Shown here: positions 37,259 through 45,654 of the stretch, in pieces
Layout: each line of letters starts with the position of its first letter
Numbering within the stretch: the first letter of the stretch is position 1
Assembly (NCBI GenBank): GCA_034667405.1
Contig: JAXDJX010000029.1
Span: 1-64,000, forward strand
Length of the DNA stretch: 64,000 bases
Source of the DNA: JANXVR01 sp034667405
GTDB lineage: Bacteria; Actinomycetota; UBA4738; HRBIN12
Reading direction: 5' to 3'
Translations under genes and position numbers: made by a program
The notes under the pieces: generated by a model
Told to the model about the DNA's origin: nothing
The model's database searches: none
What the model saw: only the letters and a program-made list of their open reading frames with translations

Positions 37259-38022
37259 TGCACGTCAGCACCTGTCTCGGGTTCCACGTCGAGTGCGGCA
37301 CCATGTTCAAGGGCATCGGCGTCACCGTGATGTCGTTCATCTTGTTCATCGGTTCGGTGTACCTGCTGCTGTCCGCCATCCTCGGCCGGTGGATGGGGTA
37401 TCTGCTGGTGGTCGTATCGTTCGCCGGGTGGATGGCCGTGCTCTCGGTGATGTGGCTCACCGGCTTCTTCATCAGCCAGGGTGTTCCGTCGAACACGCCG
37501 AAGAACACCGGACCGCAGGGTCAGCTCGCCACCTGGGTCCCGCTGAGTGCCGGTGCCCAGGATCCGACCGGTCTGGACGCGAAGTACGCCACGTTCGGAG
37601 ACTTCCCGAACCGCCCGTGGAAGGAGATCACGGATCCCGCGGACCCACAGGTTCAGGCGGCCGAGAGTGCGGCGGCCGCGTTCCTGGCCAAGGAGGCCAA
37701 CACCGCCCACGGCATCACCGACCAGTTCGCGCTGGACGCGGTGACGACGTCGCAGTTCATGGTTGACCACATCGCGTTCGCCACGGCGGCCGACGGGAAG
37801 ACGGAGCTGGCGGTGGTGGTGGCGCACTTCGCGAGCGGCGGTCCCAGGACCATGGTGTCGATGTACTACGACAAGGGGAGCGTCGAGCGGTACGGCATCT
37901 ACTTCCTGGTGATCTCGCTGCTGCTGCTCGCGACGCACCTTCCGCTGCTCGACAGGGCGGAGAAGCGCCGAAAGGCATTCCTGACCGGGGGCGCCGCTCC
38001 CGCTTGGTACGGGCCCGCGTAA
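37258..38022 (+). CDS. unknown three-TM protein of the bc operon
   Basis: I do not recognise this 254-residue protein. Two TM helices (about 18-42 and 46-74) precede an extracytoplasmic domain of about 135 residues and a third TM (about 214-232), then a basic tail (RAEKRRKAF). No heme or cluster motif is seen; Cys 6 and Cys 13 lie before the first helix. ATG 37258 overlaps the cytochrome c stop; Met 16 is an alternative start. Tight coupling to the cytochrome gene suggests a structural subunit or cytochrome c docking partner. Confidence 0.75.
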   Translation: MHVSTCLGFHVECGTMFKGIGVTVMSFILFIGSVYLLLSAILGRWMGYLLVVVSFAGWMAVLSVMWLTGFFISQGVPSNTPKNTGPQGQLATWVPLSAGAQDPTGLDAKYATFGDFPNRPWKEITDPADPQVQAAESAAAAFLAKEANTAHGITDQFALDAVTTSQFMVDHIAFATAADGKTELAVVVAHFASGGPRTMVSMYYDKGSVERYGIYFLVISLLLLATHLPLLDRAEKRRKAFLTGGAAPAWYGPA

Positions 38023-38037
38023 AGGAGGGACTGCATC

Positions 38038-38148
38038 TTGTTGGCCGATTCGATACCCCTCTTGGACCAAGGGAGCATCCAGTTCATCCTCCTCGGAGTG
38101 ATGATCCTGGCCGTGTTCTTCGTCCTCTGGATCACGATCGCGAAGTAG
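38038..38148 (+). CDS. 36-residue single-TM peptide, last gene of the bc operon
   Basis: TTG 38038 to TAG 38148 encodes a 36-residue peptide with a short acidic/polar head and one TM helix (about residues 14-34, ending WITIAK). A strong ribosome site (AAAGGAGGG, 38021-38029) lies 8 nt before the TTG; the next codon is also TTG. It resembles in size the tiny single-helix subunits (PetG/L/N, 29-37 residues) of b6f complexes, but no sequence relation is claimed. Confidence 0.65.
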   Translation: MLADSIPLLDQGSIQFILLGVMILAVFFVLWITIAK

Positions 38149-38151
38149 GGC

Positions 38152-38841
38152 TCAGGCGTTCGGCGCGACGTCCGCCACCGCGCGACCGCGCCGCTTCACA
38201 TCCGCCAGCGTCGCCTTCCGCTGTTCGTAGAAGGCAAGGATCTGGAGCTCGATAGCCAGATCCACCTTGCGAACCGACACACCGGGCGGCACGCTGATCA
38301 CGGCCGGTGCGAAGTTCAAGATCGAACGGATCCCCGCTTCCACCATCGCGTCGGCCACCTCTTGGACCGCGGTCGCGGGAGTGGCGATGACGCCGATGGC
38401 GACGTCGTGGGTGGATACGAGGTCCGGCAGCGCCGACACCGGCTCGATGGCGAGCCCCCCCACCTTCTTGCCGACCTTCGCCGGGTCGGCGTCGACGAGC
38501 CCCGCCACGCGGAAGCCGCGTTCGCCGAAGCCCTTGTAGTTGGCTAGGGCCTGTCCCAGGTTCCCGATCCCCGCGATCACGATGGCCCAGTGCTGCGTGA
38601 GGCCCAGCTCGCGGCGGATCTGATGGATGAGGTAGGCGACGTCATAGCCCACACCCCGGGTGCCGTAAGAGCCGAGGTAGGACAGATCCTTGCGGACCTT
38701 GGCGGAATTCATTCCGGCGGCCTCGGCGAGATCGTCGGAACTCACGGTGGCGGCTCCGGTCTCGGCCATATCCACCAGTGCGCGGAGGTAGACGGGTAGT
38801 CGGGCGACCGTAGCCTCCGGGATGGAGCGTTCCCTCACCAC
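38152..38841 (-). CDS. rex: redox-sensing transcriptional repressor Rex
   Basis: This 229-residue regulator has an N-terminal winged helix (RLPVYLRAL..., NSAKVRKDLSYLGSYGTRG) and a Rossmann domain with IAGIGNLGQALANY for NADH/NAD+. Rex leaves its operators when NADH rises. The C-terminal swapped helix (LQILAFYEQR) is present. The start is GTG 38839-38841, or the next GTG. A -10-like TAGGCT (38872-38877, minus) is upstream. It ends 3 bp from the convergent bc operon and follows a glutaredoxin gene, as in other actinobacteria. Its likely target is the operator at 19620-19639. Confidence 0.95.
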   Translation of the reverse strand: MVRERSIPEATVARLPVYLRALVDMAETGAATVSSDDLAEAAGMNSAKVRKDLSYLGSYGTRGVGYDVAYLIHQIRRELGLTQHWAIVIAGIGNLGQALANYKGFGERGFRVAGLVDADPAKVGKKVGGLAIEPVSALPDLVSTHDVAIGVIATPATAVQEVADAMVEAGIRSILNFAPAVISVPPGVSVRKVDLAIELQILAFYEQRKATLADVKRRGRAVADVAPNA

Positions 38842-38877
38842 GGAGACCCGCCCTGGATTCGCATCGGCGTAAGCCTA

Positions 38878-38892
38878 CCGGGCGCCGCCCGG
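38878..38892. other. GC hairpin between glutaredoxin and rex
   Basis: CCGGGCG-C-CGCCCGG has 7-bp arms, just after the glutaredoxin stop. No T-run follows. It could weaken read-through from the glutaredoxin gene into rex, or be chance in GC-rich DNA. Confidence 0.3.
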
Positions 38893-38896
38893 CGAT

Positions 38897-39130
38897 TCAC
38901 ACGTTCACGAGGTCGCGGAACCGCCCCGCGTCCACCTCGATCTCGAACGCTTCCACGCCGTCGATGAGCACCACGGGGATCCGGATCCCGTACTCCAACT
39001 CCAGGGCATCCTCTGTGGACACGTCCACCTCCACCAGGTCGAACGCCGTCCGGTTCCGTTCGGCCATGATGACGTCGCGCGCCACGTCGCAGAGGTGACA
39101 GCCGGGCCGCGAGAAGAGGGTGACCTGCAC
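38897..39130 (-). CDS. glutaredoxin-like protein (DUF836 family)
   Basis: This 77-residue thioredoxin-fold protein has active-site CHLC near the N-terminus (FSRPGCHLCDVA) and the cis-Pro segment RIPVVLIDG. It probably catalyses dithiol exchange in the cytoplasm. It is divergent from the sigma factor gene and directly upstream of rex, a pairing seen in other actinobacteria. The start is GTG 39128-39130. Confidence 0.85.
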   Translation of the reverse strand: MQVTLFSRPGCHLCDVARDVIMAERNRTAFDLVEVDVSTEDALELEYGIRIPVVLIDGVEAFEIEVDAGRFRDLVNV

Positions 39131-39173
39131 GCCGCGGATGGTACCGGGCCCGAGCCTGCTACAACTGGCGTCG

Positions 39174-39743
39174 GTGGCCTACATCGATCTGGACGATCTG
39201 GAGCTCCATCGACGCCTTTCCCAGGGAGAGCGGGAGGCGTTCGACGAGCTGTACCGGCGCTACGGCGCTGCTGCCTACGGGCTGGCCCTTCGGCTGACGG
39301 GTCAGCAGCTCCTGGCCCAGGACGTGGCTCACGACGCTTTCCTGGCCCTCTGGAGGGCGCCCGAAGCCTTCGACCCGGCCAGGGGTGCGTTCCGGACGTT
39401 CTTCCTCTCGCTGGTCCACCACCGAGCGGTGGACACGATCCGTCGCGAGGAACGCCTGCGGAAACGACAGGAGCGTGCATCGAACCTTGAGCCCACGGTA
39501 GGCGAAGATGTAGCGGAGGACGTTGTCGCCGCCTCGTTCATGGGGCAGCGACGCAAGGAAGTTCGAGAAGCGCTCACCACACTCCCTCCTGAGCAACGGC
39601 AGGTACTTGAGTTGGCGTATTTCGAGGGCAAGACCCAAGTCACCATCGCGGAGGAACTGCAGATCCCCATCGGAACGGTGAAGACCAGGACGATGGCCGC
39701 CATGCAGAAGCTGCGGAAGGTATTGCAGGAGGAGAGCGAGTGA
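39174..39743 (+). CDS. ECF-type RNA polymerase sigma factor
   Basis: This 189-residue sigma-70 family factor has region 2 (AFDELYRRYGAAAYGLALRL ... DVAHDAFLALW) and region 4 (LTTLPPEQRQVLELAYFEG and GTVKTRTMAAMQKLR). Size and partner suggest the SigK-like group. GTG 39174 is preferred: ATG 39120 would place the start inside the divergent glutaredoxin gene. The stop overlaps the anti-sigma start as GTGA. The nearby NicO-TPR-DUF4331 genes are plausible targets. Confidence 0.9.
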   Translation: MAYIDLDDLELHRRLSQGEREAFDELYRRYGAAAYGLALRLTGQQLLAQDVAHDAFLALWRAPEAFDPARGAFRTFFLSLVHHRAVDTIRREERLRKRQERASNLEPTVGEDVAEDVVAASFMGQRRKEVREALTTLPPEQRQVLELAYFEGKTQVTIAEELQIPIGTVKTRTMAAMQKLRKVLQEESE

Positions 39744-40444
39744 ACCACGAAGCTATGCAGGAGCTCTTGGCAGGCTATGCCCTGCGGAGCTTGACGGGCG
39801 AGGATGCCGCCGCGGCCGACCGCCTGCTCGTCGACCACGTCCCCGGCTGCTTGGACTGCCGGCGCACGCTGGAGGCGTTCCAGTCGGTCACCGCCGACCT
39901 CGCCTTGGACGCCGAACCGGTATCACCGCCTGAGACGCTCCTGCCGCGCCTGCACCGCGAGATGGGGGCGCAGGCTCGCCGCCGCCGTCCGGTCTACCTG
40001 GTCGCCGTCGCTGCGAGCGTCGCCGCGGTGGTAGGCATGGGCGGATTCGCGCTGACCCAGGGAGCCCGCGCCAACAGGCTGGGCGTGCAGAACGCGCTGT
40101 TCACGGACATGACGGATTTCACGCAGCGCAACAACGCGAGCATGACCCCGGTGGGGCCCGTGAGCGAGGTCGCATCGCCCGGCGTGCGGGAGTGTTACAT
40201 CTACGGCACCGACGTTCCCATGCCCGCGCCCGGCTACGTCTACCGCTTGTGGCTGGAGACGGGCTCGGAAGCGACCTTCGCAGAAGACTTCCTGCCGGAA
40301 GATGGCGTGGTGCTGCTGCGCCTGGCGTTCGATCCCAGCACCTACGACAAGGTGGTGGTGACGGAGGAACCGGCGGGGTCGGTCCCGACCACGCCCGGCC
40401 AGCCGAAGTGGGAGTCGACGCCGCAGCTGGCGGCCGCGGGCTAG
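39740..40444 (+). CDS. RskA-type anti-sigma factor with zinc-finger motif
   Basis: This 234-residue membrane protein binds and holds the sigma factor. The N-terminal zinc-binding anti-sigma motif is HVPGCLDC (H-x3-C-x2-C), a single TM lies at about 92-112 (YLVAVAASVAAVVGMGGFAL), and the outer part has the RskA pattern VYRLWLETGS and VVVTEEPAGSVPT. Regulated proteolysis would release the sigma factor. The start is GTG 39740. Its TAG stop overlaps the convergent NicO gene stop in the tetranucleotide CTAG (40441-40444). Confidence 0.88.
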   Translation: MNHEAMQELLAGYALRSLTGEDAAAADRLLVDHVPGCLDCRRTLEAFQSVTADLALDAEPVSPPETLLPRLHREMGAQARRRRPVYLVAVAASVAAVVGMGGFALTQGARANRLGVQNALFTDMTDFTQRNNASMTPVGPVSEVASPGVRECYIYGTDVPMPAPGYVYRLWLETGSEATFAEDFLPEDGVVLLRLAFDPSTYDKVVVTEEPAGSVPTTPGQPKWESTPQLAAAG

Positions 40445-41928
40445 ATCGGCAACTGGCCGATACTCCGGAACGTGAAGAACAGCCCGACCCCAACGATGGC
40501 GGCCGCGGACAGGACCGGCACCAGCCGACCCACGGTGGAGGTGAGCTTCCGCGCGACGACCTCGCGAGCGGTGATCGCCCCCAGCCCCATGAGGATGAGT
40601 GCGGCCGCCAATCCCAGGCTGAACGCCAGGATCAGCGCCAGCCCGTAGAGCGTTCGATGCGCGCTCACCGCGGAGAGGAGTACGAGCAATGCGCTGGGAG
40701 CCGGCACGATCCCGCCCGCCAGCGCGAGCGCGAAGAGGCCCTTGCGTGAGGTGAGCGAGACCCCCGCCGGGATGACATGGGAATGCGGTACGCCACCGTG
40801 GTCGTGATCGAGCCCGTGGTGCTCGCCCTGCCCATGCTCGACTTCGTGTTGGTGCTGGTGCGCGCCTGCTTCGGTGCGCCTCACCGACGCCCACGTCGAC
40901 AACCGTGAGATCAGGAGGTAGACACCCAGCGCCAACGCGGTAAGACCGGACACGAGCCCCAGCCAGGGGTAGAGCTCCTCCGGCCGGAACGTCCGTTCCA
41001 ATCCCAGGACCAACAACCCCAATCCCACCACCGAGGCCGTGTGCATGACGGCCACCGCGCCCCCCACCGCCACCGCCTGACGGACCTTGGCGTCCGAACT
41101 CACCATGTAGGCAGCCATCAAGGTCTTGCCGTGGCCGGGCAGCATGGCGTGCCATGCCCCGAACGCCACCGCCAGCACGAACGCCAGCAGCACCAGACCC
41201 AGGCCGTGCCGCAAGATCAGCCCGGCGAACGGCCCACCATCGGTCAGCGGACGAACGCTTGAGATCTGACCCGTGGACGCCGACGCCGTGAGCAGGGGCG
41301 CAGGTGCCATACCTGCCCCCGGCGCGAGGGTTCCGGTCGCCGTAGTCACATGCTCGGGGCTCGACAACAGATCCTTCGGGTAGGCGAGCAGATGGTTGGA
41401 CGGGCTGACCACGGGGACCGTGGCATCGTGCAAGGCGAACCCCGACTCCCCCACCGCCGTCACCTCGCGCCATCCGGTCGCCCGGTCCGCGTAGTTCCCG
41501 TCAGCGAACCGGAACGATCCCGCCGCAGCACCGCTGACACCCTGGAACTGAGCGACGACCCGGATCGTCTGCAGCCCCGCCTGACCGGGACGGAACACCA
41601 TCGAGACGGCGCCCGAGTGCAGGACCACCGGTCGACCGTTCAACGAGAGGGAGAGGTTGGGAAGCAGGGTGGGCGCGAAGGTTCGCGCCCAGTTCGTCCC
41701 TTCGGTCTGTGACATGACGCCGTCGTGGTTGGCGTCGATGGTCGGCGTGAGCTGAGCCACGGGGATCTCGGCCATATCGACGACGTATTCGACGCGCACC
41801 TGTCCGGGTTGGAGATGGAGGCCGGCAGCGGTGTTGATCGTGTAGTTCCCGAGGGGATGGGCCAGGGCGACCGTTGGCATCGCGAGGACGGCGACCACCG
41901 CCGCCAGGAGCACCAGCGCCCGCCTCAT
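40441..41928 (-). CDS. NicO/HupE-like metal transporter with N-terminal ectodomain
   Basis: This 495-residue protein has a signal peptide (to about residue 23, ALAHPLGNY), an extracytoplasmic domain of about 200 residues with a calcium-loop-like DANHDGVMSQTE, and a NicO-type transporter of six to seven helices. The metal site is around WHAMLPGHGKTLMAAYMV. A His-rich cytoplasmic loop (HQHQHEVEHGQGEHHGLDHDHGG, shortened here to its key His residues at about 355-385) suggests nickel or cobalt handling. The ATG at 41926-41928 overlaps the TPR gene stop. Confidence 0.82.
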   Translation of the reverse strand: MRRALVLLAAVVAVLAMPTVALAHPLGNYTINTAAGLHLQPGQVRVEYVVDMAEIPVAQLTPTIDANHDGVMSQTEGTNWARTFAPTLLPNLSLSLNGRPVVLHSGAVSMVFRPGQAGLQTIRVVAQFQGVSGAAAGSFRFADGNYADRATGWREVTAVGESGFALHDATVPVVSPSNHLLAYPKDLLSSPEHVTTATGTLAPGAGMAPAPLLTASASTGQISSVRPLTDGGPFAGLILRHGLGLVLLAFVLAVAFGAWHAMLPGHGKTLMAAYMVSSDAKVRQAVAVGGAVAVMHTASVVGLGLLVLGLERTFRPEELYPWLGLVSGLTALALGVYLLISRLSTWASVRRTEAGAHQHQHEVEHGQGEHHGLDHDHGGVPHSHVIPAGVSLTSRKGLFALALAGGIVPAPSALLVLLSAVSAHRTLYGLALILAFSLGLAAALILMGLGAITAREVVARKLTSTVGRLVPVLSAAAIVGVGLFFTFRSIGQLPI

Positions 41929-43259
41929 CGCGCTCCTCCCAGCCGGGCGAGCGTCTTTGCCGCAACCGGCGACCACATGATCGAGAAGTGCGGGTTCGTC
42001 GACTCGGCTCGCTGCAAGAGCGCGATGCCCGCCGCGCGGTTGCCGAGCTTCAGCTGGATCATGCCGGCGTGGAACTCGAGCAGGGCGCTCTGCGTTCCGA
42101 GCGCCAGAGCCTTCTTCGCATAGTGCGCAGCTTCCGAGAGATGGCCGGTCCGGTACAAGGCCCAGGCGTAGGCATCGGCCACCAGGATGGAATGACGCCG
42201 TCCCCACTCGGCGCGGGCGGCCTCCAGCGCTGCCGCGGGGTCACCGTGATCGGCCTGGAACAGCGCGATCTCCAGGTCCATGTTCACGCCGTTCGCGGCG
42301 AAGATCTGCTCTTCTGCGTGCAACACGTCGTACTGCTGCTGGGCCGCGATGACGTCACCGTCGGCCCTGTAGAGGTCGCCGAGCGCGATGAGGTAGTCGG
42401 GAAGCGGATAGCGTTGCGTCGCGTCGGTGTAGTGACGGATGGCGCCGGAGAGATCCCCACGCGCCCAGGCAACCTTGCCCATCCCCGCAACCGCCGGCAC
42501 GAACGTCGGGTCCAGCCCCGTCGCCCGGCGATAGGCGGCTTCCGCACGGTCCAGCTGACCGCTGTTGAAATAAAGCTCCCCGAGTTGGTTCGACGCCCAC
42601 GCGGCGTCCGAACGTGATGATGCGACCTTCGCGGCGGCCTTCATCGATCGGATGGCGCCGGGGATGTCGCCCTGAAGTTCGCGCGCGTATGAGACGCGCG
42701 AATACGACGACAGTCCCGGCAGCGTGTTCACCATCTTCTGGAACGTCGCGAACGCATCGGGGTACCGGCCGAGTTCGATCTGGGCGTCGCCGATCACGCC
42801 GTAGACGTTGCCGTTGTACGGGTCGATCGCCTTCGCGCGTTCGCCCCAGCGCAGCGCGCCGGAGAAGTCGTGTCGGGCCGCGGCCAGGGACGCCATCCCC
42901 ACCATCGCGGCATAGTTCTCGTCGGTGTTGGTCGCCAGGGACGTCCGCAAGATGCCCTGTGCCTTCGGGTAGTAGGACGGGTCGGCGGTGATTCGGGCTT
43001 GCTGGACGTAGGCGAGACCCAGGTTCGCCGAGGCGCGCCAATCCCTGGGCACCGCGCGGACCCGGGCCTGTAGGTTCGAGATGGTCTGAGCGAGCGACGC
43101 GCCCGAGGGCACGAGCGCCCCGGCCTCAGCCGTGTCCGTCGTCGAACCGCCGGTGTGGGCCGACGATGCGTCGCCGCTGCGGTTGGTCAGTCCGACCGCA
43201 CCGCCTAAGAACAACACGACCGCAAGACCGGTCGCACCCGCCGCTTTCCTCATATCCAT
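41925..43259 (-). CDS. secreted or anchored tetratricopeptide repeat protein
   Basis: This 444-residue protein has an N-terminal hydrophobic anchor (about 8-24) and at least six TPR-like units from about residue 75 to the end, for example AYRRATGLDP and LGDLYRADGD. TPR proteins act as binding scaffolds; the partner is unknown. It lies between DUF4331 and NicO genes on the same strand. The start is ATG 43257-43259; ATG two codons later is also possible. Confidence 0.82.
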   Translation of the reverse strand: MDMRKAAGATGLAVVLFLGGAVGLTNRSGDASSAHTGGSTTDTAEAGALVPSGASLAQTISNLQARVRAVPRDWRASANLGLAYVQQARITADPSYYPKAQGILRTSLATNTDENYAAMVGMASLAAARHDFSGALRWGERAKAIDPYNGNVYGVIGDAQIELGRYPDAFATFQKMVNTLPGLSSYSRVSYARELQGDIPGAIRSMKAAAKVASSRSDAAWASNQLGELYFNSGQLDRAEAAYRRATGLDPTFVPAVAGMGKVAWARGDLSGAIRHYTDATQRYPLPDYLIALGDLYRADGDVIAAQQQYDVLHAEEQIFAANGVNMDLEIALFQADHGDPAAALEAARAEWGRRHSILVADAYAWALYRTGHLSEAAHYAKKALALGTQSALLEFHAGMIQLKLGNRAAGIALLQRAESTNPHFSIMWSPVAAKTLARLGGAR

Positions 43260-43286
43260 CCCGGCTCCCCACCTCTGGAGGCGAGC

Positions 43287-43308
43287 GGCCGGCCCCGAAG
43301 GGCCGGCC
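43287..43308. other. strong GC hairpin between DUF4331 and TPR genes
   Basis: GGCCGGCCC-CGAA-GGGCCGGCC forms a perfect 9-bp stem with a tetraloop in the 63-bp gap. There is no T-run on either strand, so it is more likely an mRNA-stabilising or attenuating hairpin, allowing more DUF4331 than TPR/NicO product, than a full terminator. Confidence 0.5.
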
Positions 43309-43322
43309 CATCAACCCACTAG

Positions 43323-44732
43323 CTAGTCACCAACGTGCGGATCTGAGTCCGAACCCGACTGTGGGTAGCCCACGTACGGGAACTCGGAGTTGAACGGCAC
43401 GTCGTTGTGGTTGACACCGTCACCGATCTGATCGGCGAATGCGTCATGACTCGGCAACAGCGCTCCCATGGTCACGCGGAGCGCGATGTCGATGGTGTCG
43501 TCGGTCAAGCGACGACCGTTCGGGAACCCGGCTGTGTCCCCACCCAGGGCACCGAGCGTGGAGCAGTTGCTGCTGCACGGCGGGATGTCCATGTTCAGAC
43601 GGAGCATCTCAGCGGGTGTGACGTGTGTCGGTTGGTTCAACCCGTCCAGACCGGTGAGGAACACACTGATCAGGTCGGACCGCTGGATGCCGGGGGTTCC
43701 GGGATCGGAGTCCGGGGGACCACTCGGGAACGCATCCGGGTAGACACCCGCGATGAGATGCGGGAGTTCCGGATCCTGGACGGCGGGCAAGAACTGCCCG
43801 TCGTTCTTGGGCTGCGAAGCGTTGAAGTAGTCCTTCGAACCGACCGGCACGACGACCTCGTTCACGAGCGGCATACCCAGACGTGAAACCTGCACCTGGT
43901 TGCCGCTGTAGGTCTGCGTTCCGGTGTTCGTCTGAACCCGCATGCCGGGTCGAGACGCCGTCGTCCAGACGCCGATGATGCCGTCGTCCGGTCCACGCAG
44001 CTGACCCTTGGGGATCTGGAGCGCGAACGAGTTGACGCTGAACCCTGCCAACGTGTCCGTCCCGGTCTCCGAGAGGTCCGTCCCGTACAACAGGTCGAAC
44101 ACCCGGAGGTCCAGGAAGAACGAGTCGTCGGCCTGTCCGACCCAGCTGTAGGCCGGGTTCGTGTTGTCGCCGATACGGGTGGTAGCGGCGTCGAACAGGT
44201 CGCTGTTGTAGTGCGGCATGGAGGCGTCGCCCACGTTCGACGGAGCTACGCGTGCGTTGTCGAGCAGGACGCGACTGTTGCCACCCTTGATCCGAGTTAG
44301 GTCATACGTCTGATACACGTTGAGGTCGGGGTCGTTGAGCGACGTGACCTGGTTCGTGTTGTACAGGAACGTGTTCGGATTGCGGGTGTGGGTGGTGAAG
44401 ACCCATCGGTACGTGATGTCCGAGCGGCCGTCACCGTCGTTGTCGATGTGGATGTCGTAGTTCGTGTGCTCGGCCCACTGATAGAAGTTCGGTCCGCCCG
44501 CCGGCTCTTGGAATGGGTACCAGGAGCTGATGAGCGTCACCGAGTTCGGGCGGTCCGGGCTGACGAATGCATACAGGTCGGTGCTGTCGATCTGGGGATC
44601 GGCAGCCACCAGGGGCGCCTCACGGTGGCTGGACGCGTTCGACGCGAGTGGTGCAAGGCTGAGTGCCCCGACCCCGATCGTCGCCGCTGCCGCCATCGCG
44701 AGGATCCCTGTGCGGAACCGTGTGCGTGACAA
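43323..44732 (-). CDS. DUF4331 domain secreted protein
   Basis: This 469-residue protein has a signal peptide (about 1-34) then the DUF4331 hallmark SSHREAPLVAADPQIDSTDL and YAFVSPDRP. A Cys-rich spot, PPCSSNCSTLG, lies near residue 390. Acidic Asp/Asn-rich segments such as DIHIDNDGDGRSD look able to bind calcium. The function of the family is not established. The start is TTG 44730-44732, supported by AAGGAG 7 nt upstream. It is the first gene of DUF4331-TPR-NicO. Confidence 0.85.
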   Translation of the reverse strand: MSRTRFRTGILAMAAAATIGVGALSLAPLASNASSHREAPLVAADPQIDSTDLYAFVSPDRPNSVTLISSWYPFQEPAGGPNFYQWAEHTNYDIHIDNDGDGRSDITYRWVFTTHTRNPNTFLYNTNQVTSLNDPDLNVYQTYDLTRIKGGNSRVLLDNARVAPSNVGDASMPHYNSDLFDAATTRIGDNTNPAYSWVGQADDSFFLDLRVFDLLYGTDLSETGTDTLAGFSVNSFALQIPKGQLRGPDDGIIGVWTTASRPGMRVQTNTGTQTYSGNQVQVSRLGMPLVNEVVVPVGSKDYFNASQPKNDGQFLPAVQDPELPHLIAGVYPDAFPSGPPDSDPGTPGIQRSDLISVFLTGLDGLNQPTHVTPAEMLRLNMDIPPCSSNCSTLGALGGDTAGFPNGRRLTDDTIDIALRVTMGALLPSHDAFADQIGDGVNHNDVPFNSEFPYVGYPQSGSDSDPHVGD

Positions 44733-44922
44733 GGCTGACTCCTTCCGGATAGATGCGAAGCCGCCCGCGCGATCCTCGGCAGTCCGCCTGACGAGGTCGA
44801 CGCTCCCCTCCTTCCTCGCGGTGGGGCGGTCTGGCGCTGGATTCGCGCAGCGGGGGACGCCGGATCATCTCCGGGAGGAATCGTTCAGCCGGATGGTCAG
44901 AAGGGGCCGCGGGCGGCGGTGG
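44733..44922. other. upstream region of the DUF4331 operon
   Basis: This is 190 bp without a gene. I see no convincing promoter, repeat or hairpin with a T-run. An ECF-type promoter for the sigma factor at 39174 would be expected here, but I cannot identify its boxes by eye. Confidence 0.3.
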
Positions 44923-45627
44923 TCAGGAGGCCGGAACCGGTGCGGGAGCCGGCGTCGCGCCCTGACGCGAGGCCCGCAGGAATCCCAGGAACATGATGGC
45001 GATACCCGCGGTCAGCGAACAGCAGAACAGCGCGAGCTTGCCCGTCGCGGCGAACGCCGAGCCGAACCCGGCGATCACGGTTGCCCCCAGGGCGATCCAC
45101 AGGGTGCCCGTGAAGCGATCTCGCAACTCCGCTCGTCCTCGCATCTTCCAGGCCGACCACAACGCACCGAAGACCAACACGAAATAGGAGGGGTAGGAGA
45201 CGTACTGAGGCAGCCGATGTGCCGGGGACCCAGCTCCGAAGACATCCTTGCCGCTCGGCAACTCCCGGGTGAGCGCGAGGGGATCGAACGACGCCCCGCG
45301 AACCGTGGCCACCGCGTAGGCCACGATGAACACCAGAACGATGTCGACAACCAGTTCGAACGTCTTGTTCCGAACCAGGAGCTGGAGCTCGCCCGCCGCC
45401 AGGAACGGCACGTTGAGCACGGCGCCGAGCGTCCAGAAGATCCCGTAAACACCCTTGGACCACTGACCCTGCGAGCCGACCGCCACAGCGACAGACGCCA
45501 CGGCGTACATGATCAGCGAGATCGCCCAGAGCAGCTGATAGGACCGCCGGCGCTGCGCGAACTGGCGGACCAACAGTCCGGCGAACGCCAGGGCGATGAC
45601 CGCGGCGACAGCCGGGAAAACCCACAT
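44923..45627 (-). CDS. unknown seven-TM membrane protein
   Basis: I do not recognise this 234-residue protein. Seven hydrophobic segments span almost the whole length, from MWVFPAVAAVIALAFAG to AGIAIMFLGFLRAS, with short loops and an Ala/Pro tail. The start is ATG 45625-45627; a longer open frame upstream overlaps the divergent isomerase gene and its promoter and is rejected. Confidence 0.7.
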   Translation of the reverse strand: MWVFPAVAAVIALAFAGLLVRQFAQRRRSYQLLWAISLIMYAVASVAVAVGSQGQWSKGVYGIFWTLGAVLNVPFLAAGELQLLVRNKTFELVVDIVLVFIVAYAVATVRGASFDPLALTRELPSGKDVFGAGSPAHRLPQYVSYPSYFVLVFGALWSAWKMRGRAELRDRFTGTLWIALGATVIAGFGSAFAATGKLALFCCSLTAGIAIMFLGFLRASRQGATPAPAPVPAS

Positions 45628-45654
45628 GGCAAGAGGATAGCGGCCGTGGTGCGC

